Below are positions 59,069 to 64,000 of a stretch of DNA of 64,000 nt, one piece after another. This DNA is from Planctomycetota bacterium (GTDB taxonomy: Bacteria; Planctomycetota; JACQVV01; JASMLP01): positions 1-64,000 of the forward strand of contig JASMLP010000028.1 of the NCBI GenBank assembly GCA_030748635.1, given 5' to 3'. The translations under genes and the position numbers were made by a program. Within the stretch, counting starts at the first letter, position 1. Every line of letters begins with the position of its first letter. A model generated the notes under the pieces. That model saw only the letters and a program-made list of their open reading frames with translations, was not told the DNA's origin and did no database searches.

Positions 59069-59854
59069 ATGTCTCTATTGATCGGATCTTCGGCGATGGG
59101 CGGGTTGTCAGTGCTGGTCGTTTTCCTCTTGTTGTGGGGGCTGAGTTTGCGACTTTCCGACTCGAGCATTGTCGATGTGGCCTGGGGGCCCGGTTTTTTC
59201 TTTCTGGCGCTGGTGGTCTGGAAGGTGTCGGGCCAGCCCCTCGATATGCGACGTGGAATGATGCTGGGGATGGTTGGGCTCTGGGGAATCCGCCTGGGGG
59301 CCTACCTGGCTTACCGCAACTGGGGTCGAGGTGAGGATCGACGGTATCTGGCCATGCGCAATCGGCACGGGGAGCGTTGGCCTCTTCGCAGTTTGGTCAT
59401 CGTCTTTTTCCTACAGGGATTTCTGCTCTGGCTGATCTCCTGGCCGGTTCAGGTCGCGGTAGTTTTCGGAGGACCGGAAGATCTGGGCGTTTGGGATGGG
59501 ATCGGACTGCTTCTTTATGTCATCGGACTCGGTTTCGAGGTTGTCGCGGACTGGCAGCTGGCTCGGTTTCGGGCCCGAGAAACGGATCCTGGGGCCTTGT
59601 TGATTTCCGGTGTCTGGAGGTACAGTCGCCACCCCAACTACTTCGGTGAGGCCTTACTTTGGTGGGGGATCGGTCTGGTGGCTTGTTCGGCTGGTGGGGT
59701 CTGGTGGTGCTTGATCGGACCGGGAGTGCTGAGCTTTCTCTTGCTCCGCGTTTCGGGGGTGCCGATGTTAGAGGCAACTTTGAGCGAGGAAAAACCCGGG
59801 TACGCGGATTACGTGAGAAGAACCAACGCCTTTGTGCCCTGGTTCCCACGCTGA
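59069..59854 (+). CDS. DUF1295 / steroid-5-alpha-reductase-like membrane protein
   Basis: 261 residues from ATG 59069; a start at 59003 would add 22 unlikely residues. About seven transmembrane helices. The family motif GVWRYSRHPNYFGEALLWWGIGL and the C-terminal EEKPGYADYVRRTNAFVPWFPR are clear. Relatives reduce steroid or lipid double bonds with NADPH or are isoprenylcysteine-methyltransferase-like; the substrate is unknown. It lies 66 bp after the TPR gene on the same strand. Confidence 0.9.
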   Translation: MSLLIGSSAMGGLSVLVVFLLLWGLSLRLSDSSIVDVAWGPGFFFLALVVWKVSGQPLDMRRGMMLGMVGLWGIRLGAYLAYRNWGRGEDRRYLAMRNRHGERWPLRSLVIVFFLQGFLLWLISWPVQVAVVFGGPEDLGVWDGIGLLLYVIGLGFEVVADWQLARFRARETDPGALLISGVWRYSRHPNYFGEALLWWGIGLVACSAGGVWWCLIGPGVLSFLLLRVSGVPMLEATLSEEKPGYADYVRRTNAFVPWFPR

Positions 59855-59871
59855 AGTCTGATCGTCAGACT
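59855..59871. terminator. Hairpin between converging genes
   Basis: AGTCTGA-TCG-TCAGACT is a perfect 7-bp stem with a 3-nt loop. It fills the 15-bp gap between the DUF1295 and DUF4340 stop codons. It is symmetric, so it could act on both transcripts; there is no T-tract. Confidence 0.5.
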
Positions 59872-61279
59872 ATCGAGAACTCAGCGGAAGCCATTCGGGG
59901 CGTTGGGTTCCGACCAGATGATTCGCGAGTTCAGTGTCGATGGTGAAGACGGAGCCCGGGCGTTCCGAGAGCTGTACGTAGGTTTTGTCGGGAGAGCTTT
60001 TTGTTGGAGACCCGATATAGATCACCGTCAGCCCTTCGGTATGATCCGGGGCTAAAAGCTGAACGGTAACCCGGGCCGGAGTCAGGCCGTAGCGGACTGG
60101 GGGGGGAGAGCCGACTCCATCGGCCTCGATCGACTCGATCCGGGCGTTTCGGATCCTGTCGATGAGTTTCTGGACAGATCGCTTGTCGGCCGATTCACGT
60201 AGGTGGGTACCATCCGGCTTCTGGTCGAGAATGGTCCAACCAGACTTCACGCGAAGCAAGGTCCAGTGGCTGCCATCGGGGCGAGAGAAAATGACTCGGG
60301 CCAGGGGCGAAGGGAATCGGTGAATGAGGTCTCGGCTGCGTAGTTCTTGGGGCTGCTCGATCTGAGAGAAAATTTTCGAGTCGATCTGAAGGATCGCGTC
60401 ACGACCCTCGATTCGGACGTGGGTCTTGTTTTGAGGTCCGCTCGGTCGACCGATCTCGATCGGTCCCACGCGGTAGCCTTCTTCGAGTTCCAAAACGATG
60501 CGCCATTTAGGAGGTGTGAGACCGTGGAGGGCCAGGTCCGGAGGGGCTCCCTCCGCGAATTTTTGGGCTTGGAGGTTTCTCAATCCGTTCAGAAGTTGTC
60601 GCACCGATTTGGGATCCGCCGGGTCGGCGATGGGAGAAGAAAAGAGCCAGGCCGACTTGCGATCTCCCCGCTTCAGAGTGTAGCTGGCATCTTGGCCGGA
60701 AGGGCTCAGGGCGCCAGCTTTGACACGGATTGTACGCACGAGGTGGATGGGGAATCGAACCAGAGATCGGTCGCGTAGGGAGTGAAGAGTCGGAGAAAGA
60801 ATTTCGCTTTCCTCGCTGGGGATAGCCAGGAGAGTTTTCCCGGGGTCCACTCGTACGTAGGTGATCTGGTTCAGAGGGCCTGCGGATCCTAGCGATATTG
60901 TCTTTTCATTATCTTTCGTTCGAAAGCGGATTCGGGTGCGAGGGGAAGCGAGTCCGTGGGAATCGGACTCTTCGATCCCATTCAGGGTATTGGCGGGCAG
61001 GTGGGTGATCGCTTCGAGAAGGCGGTGCAACTCTACCGAATCGGCTTGATCCCGGACCGGAGCGGTGATCATCCAGTTTTCGCTTTCCGGAATTCGGTGG
61101 AGTTCGAGGGGCGCGAATCCCGAGTGTTCGATGGTGAGTTGAGTGATGGCTTGAGCTTGGAGTCCGGGGAAGATCTGTTCGGCCCCCTCCTGGAACGGCA
61201 CGTCGATTTCGTGCAAGAGCACATAGGCGGAGAGTCCCAATGCCAGGAGGATGAGGAGTGCGGTGCTCTTGGGGTTCAT
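59870..61279 (-). CDS. DUF4340 protein
   Basis: 469 residues. An N-terminal transmembrane helix (about 5-22), then a periplasmic region with repeated beta-rich modules, each with a SL-G or IGRPSGPQNKTHVRIEG / IGSPTKSSPDKTYVQL segment typical of DUF4340. Members commonly sit behind GldG-type ABC genes and are thought to help that complex; their activity is unknown. The gene starts 7 bp after the GldG-like stop. Confidence 0.88.
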   Translation of the reverse strand: MNPKSTALLILLALGLSAYVLLHEIDVPFQEGAEQIFPGLQAQAITQLTIEHSGFAPLELHRIPESENWMITAPVRDQADSVELHRLLEAITHLPANTLNGIEESDSHGLASPRTRIRFRTKDNEKTISLGSAGPLNQITYVRVDPGKTLLAIPSEESEILSPTLHSLRDRSLVRFPIHLVRTIRVKAGALSPSGQDASYTLKRGDRKSAWLFSSPIADPADPKSVRQLLNGLRNLQAQKFAEGAPPDLALHGLTPPKWRIVLELEEGYRVGPIEIGRPSGPQNKTHVRIEGRDAILQIDSKIFSQIEQPQELRSRDLIHRFPSPLARVIFSRPDGSHWTLLRVKSGWTILDQKPDGTHLRESADKRSVQKLIDRIRNARIESIEADGVGSPPPVRYGLTPARVTVQLLAPDHTEGLTVIYIGSPTKSSPDKTYVQLSERPGSVFTIDTELANHLVGTQRPEWLPLSSR

Positions 61280-61286
61280 AAGCGTT

Positions 61287-62810
61287 TTACCGACGTCGGA
61301 TCAGCCAGACCCCAACGCCCCCGGTGAAGGCGAGGAGTGGAAGAATGACCAGAACCAGACGCCCCATCTGGGCCCGCTGGTCCTCATCGAGTTCGATTCG
61401 TCGTTGGTCCGTGGCGCGGGGGTTGATCTCGATCAGGCGTTCCCGGCCGGCGAGCCAACTGATCATGGCCTGGGCAAGATCGAGGTTGCCGTGGTATTCG
61501 ATCGCACGGTCGTCGGTGAAGTCGGAGTCTCCGATCAAAATCGCTTGGGCATGGGGACGTTGACCCGATTCGTCTGCCGGACCCAGGTAGCGACGAGCGG
61601 CAAAGGCGAGGGTCAGAGGACCCTTGGGGTCGGTTTCGTCGGGACGCACCTCTTCCTCCCGATATGAGGATTCGCTCCAGGACTCCTCCGAGGAACGGAT
61701 CAGGGGCCAGACTCGGACATCGCCTTCGAGAGGGTCTGTCGTCGAGGTGAGTGAGCGGGCTTCGGGGAGAAACACCCCGATATTGCGACGGTGGAGGAAG
61801 GCCGTGACCGGATGCTCCTTGGCAAGGTCGTTGGTGAGAACTCGGGTGTCCGCGGCCAACTCGAGTAGGATCTTGCCTTCACCCCCCTGGCGGGCTTGAC
61901 GAGCGCGGTGTACGACCAAGTCATCTCTCGGCTCCACCTGGAACCATTGAGATATCGCTTCCAGTCCGGTGGTGACTGTGGGCTCGAGAGCGAGAAAGAG
62001 CCGCCCACCCTCCAGGAGATAGCTTTTCAGCAACTCGATCTCCTGGGGGAGAAAAGTGCGACGAGGTCCGTTGATGATCACGATTCGAGCATCCTCGGGA
62101 ATCTGTTTTACCGCTTGCAGGTCGAGGGATTCGAGTTCGTATCCGTCGAGTTGGAGCTGCTTGGCCAGGCGCTTGTTTTCGTTCTCGGGATCTTTTTCAC
62201 CGTGTCCCTGAGTCCAGTAGAGGCGAAAGGAGGATTCGCGGGTGAGTCGGAGAATGCCGCTGGTCATCGCTTCCTCACCGGTGAAACTTTCGATTCTGCG
62301 GTCTTGGGGGCCGAAACCGAAGGCGGTGGGCCGGGCGAGTTCTTCGATCGGGATGATCCGGTGGCGAGACCCGGAGACGAGCAACACTACATTGCGTCGC
62401 CGGATCGAATATCGTTCCACCAACTGTTTGACCCGGTCCAGATCGCGGTGGATCTCGAGTGTGGTCTTGTGGATGCGAGAGCTGACCGCCATGTATTCGT
62501 CGAGGAGGTCTCGGGTCATGCCGGCCGCGGATTCCACCAGATCGCGATCGAACGGGAGTTCGGCGGCGGCGGGATCGAACAGAAACACCACATCGATGTC
62601 GACATCGAGTTCTTCGAGTACGTTGAGAGTCTTGGGACTGAGAGTGAAAGCGCCCACTCCCGACAGATCGAAACGGGTGTAGTGTCGAGCGCCTAGGTAG
62701 TTGGACAGAATGAGGAGGGCGAGAGCGGCTACGAGGGCCAGAAGCGTTTCCGCGCTGTAGAGTGTTCGCTTCTTCGAACCGAAGCTGGGGGAGGGTTTGG
62801 AGTTACTCAA
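61287..62810 (-). CDS. GldG-like ABC-associated membrane protein
   Basis: 507 residues. One transmembrane helix near the N-terminus (about 23-42), a GldG/ABC-type auxiliary periplasmic domain (RFDLSGVGAFTLSPKTLNVLEELD, YWTQGHGEKDP, VIINGPRRTFLPQEIELLKSYLLEGGRLFLALEP) and a second C-terminal helix (485-502) ending LIRRR. In Bacteroidetes, GldG works with GldF/GldA in gliding; outside that group the complex is uncharacterised. The start TTG 62810 overlaps the permease stop (TTGA) and has GGAG upstream. Confidence 0.9.
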   Translation of the reverse strand: MSNSKPSPSFGSKKRTLYSAETLLALVAALALLILSNYLGARHYTRFDLSGVGAFTLSPKTLNVLEELDVDIDVVFLFDPAAAELPFDRDLVESAAGMTRDLLDEYMAVSSRIHKTTLEIHRDLDRVKQLVERYSIRRRNVVLLVSGSRHRIIPIEELARPTAFGFGPQDRRIESFTGEEAMTSGILRLTRESSFRLYWTQGHGEKDPENENKRLAKQLQLDGYELESLDLQAVKQIPEDARIVIINGPRRTFLPQEIELLKSYLLEGGRLFLALEPTVTTGLEAISQWFQVEPRDDLVVHRARQARQGGEGKILLELAADTRVLTNDLAKEHPVTAFLHRRNIGVFLPEARSLTSTTDPLEGDVRVWPLIRSSEESWSESSYREEEVRPDETDPKGPLTLAFAARRYLGPADESGQRPHAQAILIGDSDFTDDRAIEYHGNLDLAQAMISWLAGRERLIEINPRATDQRRIELDEDQRAQMGRLVLVILPLLAFTGGVGVWLIRRR

Positions 62811-63544
62811 GGGCTTCTCCACTGTCTCGTCTGGAGCATTTTCCAGCTTACGAAAAGGAAGAACAGCGTGCCGCTGAGAAAGAAGGTAAGCGCGCGGGTA
62901 TCCAGGATCCCTTTGGCCAGATCGTGGAAATGAAAGGGGATCGATGTGTGGCGCAAGTAGGGGATGATGTCGGCCGGGGGGCCGAGGAAATGAAGAAAGT
63001 GAAGAAAGAGGAGGCTCAGGCACAGCACGACCGAAACTACGGCGGAGATCATCTGCTCGTCGCTGATGACGCTGGCGAAGAGGCCGATCGAACAGTAGAA
63101 GCTTCCGACCAGAAGGGTTCCCAGAATTCCAGTGCCGATGGGTCCCCAGTGAGGAGCGGAACCGTAGCTGGAAAGGACCAGGAAATGGAGGGCAACGGGT
63201 AGCCAGAGTCCCCCGAAAAGGATCCAGCTGGCGAAGAACTTGGAGAGAACAACCTGGAGATTGGTGACCGGGGCGGTGAGTAGAACTTCGAGGGTGCCGC
63301 GTCGTTTTTCCTCGGCGAAGAGTCGCATGGTCAGGAGCGGAGGCGCGAGGGTGATGAGGATGAAAAAGAAGTTGGAGCTGAATGTGGCGCGGACGATGGT
63401 CGAGTAGTCTCCCCGCGAGGTTTCGACGTAGAGAAAGAACAGGAATCCCTGCATGAGCCAGAAGAGAGTCAAGACGAGATAAGTCAGCGGACTTACGGCG
63501 TAAGCGTGGACCTCGCGACGAAGGAGAACAGCAAAGGGCCTCAT
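62807..63544 (-). CDS. ABC transporter permease (GldF-like)
   Basis: 245 residues from ATG 63544. About six transmembrane helices. The family core is RLFAEEKRRGTLEVLLTAPVTNLQVVLSKF, typical of ABC-2 type permeases paired with GldG-type proteins. Start overlaps the ATPase stop (ATGA). It probably forms the membrane part of the complex with the next gene's ATPase. Confidence 0.92.
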   Translation of the reverse strand: MRPFAVLLRREVHAYAVSPLTYLVLTLFWLMQGFLFFLYVETSRGDYSTIVRATFSSNFFFILITLAPPLLTMRLFAEEKRRGTLEVLLTAPVTNLQVVLSKFFASWILFGGLWLPVALHFLVLSSYGSAPHWGPIGTGILGTLLVGSFYCSIGLFASVISDEQMISAVVSVVLCLSLLFLHFLHFLGPPADIIPYLRHTSIPFHFHDLAKGILDTRALTFFLSGTLFFLFVSWKMLQTRQWRSP

Positions 63545-64000
63545 TCCGCTTCTCCCCCCTTCGTGATGCGGATGAAGATCTCTTCGAGCGCGTCGGGCCC
63601 GGAGGGAACGGAGTGAGTTTCGGCCAGCTCCTTCATGGTGCCCGAGCCGACGATCTGACCCCGATCGATCACCAGCAATCGGTCGCAGAGGACGGAAGCT
63701 TCCGAGAGGATATGCGTACACAGCAGTACGGTCTTGTCTTCGCGGAGTTCTCGGACGATGGCTCGCAGGTGGCGGACCTGATGGGGGTCGAGGCCGGAGG
63801 TCGGTTCGTCTAACACCACGACTGGAGGGTCGGCCAGGAGCGCGTCGGCGAGACCGACTCGTTGGCGATAACCTTTGGAAAGTTGTCCCAAGATACGCTG
63901 GCGTACATCGACGACCTGGCATCGCTGGAGGATCTCTTCGATCTTCGTGCGTCGGGCGGCTCTGGGAAAAAGCCCCTTCAACTGGCCGCGATAATCGAGG
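63541..64000 (-). CDS. ABC transporter ATP-binding protein, C-terminal part (GldA-like; 5' end outside window)
   Basis: The minus-strand frame runs to the right edge without a start. Visible are the signature LSKGYRQRVGLADALL, Walker B VVVLDEPTSGLDP, the D-loop and switch His in THILSEA, and an end typical of ABC-2 ATPases (ALEEIFIRIT). Walker A must lie beyond the window. First gene of the ABC-permease-GldG-DUF4340 unit. Confidence 0.93.
   Translation of the reverse strand, partial: LDYRGQLKGLFPRAARRTKIEEILQRCQVVDVRQRILGQLSKGYRQRVGLADALLADPPVVVLDEPTSGLDPHQVRHLRAIVRELREDKTVLLCTHILSEASVLCDRLLVIDRGQIVGSGTMKELAETHSVPSGPDALEEIFIRITKGGEAE

Overview
The window is a densely coded, moderately GC-rich stretch of a Gram-negative bacterial chromosome. 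It holds about 55 protein genes on both strands. I see no rRNA, tRNA, insertion sequence, prophage or CRISPR array. The best taxonomic guess is a planctomycete or a close relative. The basis is a family-level impression only: a squalene-cyclase-like alpha-toroid protein with a membrane anchor and a C-terminal signature common in planctomycetes, an ABC/GldG/DUF4340 cluster, an FHA-GAF-PP2C-HATPase regulator, many exported proteins without assignable function, and a lysine-rich histone-H1-like tail. MlaD/E/F homologues and lipoproteins point to a double membrane.

Layout. 1-326: end of an H1-like DNA-binding protein made of 25 tetrapeptide repeats. 449-5999: an exported protein faces, across a back-to-back promoter pair, a HAMP membrane protein followed by purA, cdsA, ybeZ and ybeY. 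5992-9352 (minus): AmmeMemoRadiSam radical SAM enzyme, nnrE, a tiny CxxC lipoprotein and a 93-residue protein, plus a TPR-esterase. 9530-15509: an orphan helical protein, a membrane protein, an ArsR-methyltransferase fusion with ahcY (SAH recycling), and rtcB. 15531-19836 (minus): M20 peptidase with an EamA exporter, a divergent purple-acid-phosphatase-like protein, and a carboxypeptidase-regulatory-like protein. 19987-24947: a structured leader, nhaA, then pncB-nadE (NAD salvage). 24967-33713: a metallo-beta-lactamase protein, a YbaN-like protein, a lipoprotein, a coupled homocysteine methyltransferase/MTHFR-GDPD-asnS operon, and a GT39-like protein with glpD. 33765-39669: phosphatase/kinase switch protein, argS, an AMACR-like CoA transferase, and a GNAT protein. 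39732-47168: an RND pump translationally coupled to plsB, then sat-cysC. 47193-51455: etfB-etfA plus a metallo-beta-lactamase protein, divergent from a CHAT-fold protein that has lost its catalytic pair. 51473-53983: mlaE-mlaF-mlaD. 54209-59854: a tight five-gene envelope operon (zinc ribbon/HEAT, alpha-toroid, lipoprotein, TPR, DUF1295). 59870-64000: DUF4340, GldG-like, ABC permease and ABC ATPase, cut by the window end.

Gene expression style. Many neighbours overlap by ATGA, GTGA, TTGA or TGATG, so translational coupling is widespread. Non-ATG starts are common, and strong Shine-Dalgarno sequences are rare (the best is at 56808-56816). Several sigma70-type promoters with 17-18 bp spacers can be read directly. 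Observations most worth a second look are the structured nhaA leader with an intrinsic terminator, the CHAT pseudo-protease, the five-gene envelope operon, the ArsR-methyltransferase/ahcY unit with an operator over its promoter, and the H1-like repeat tail.
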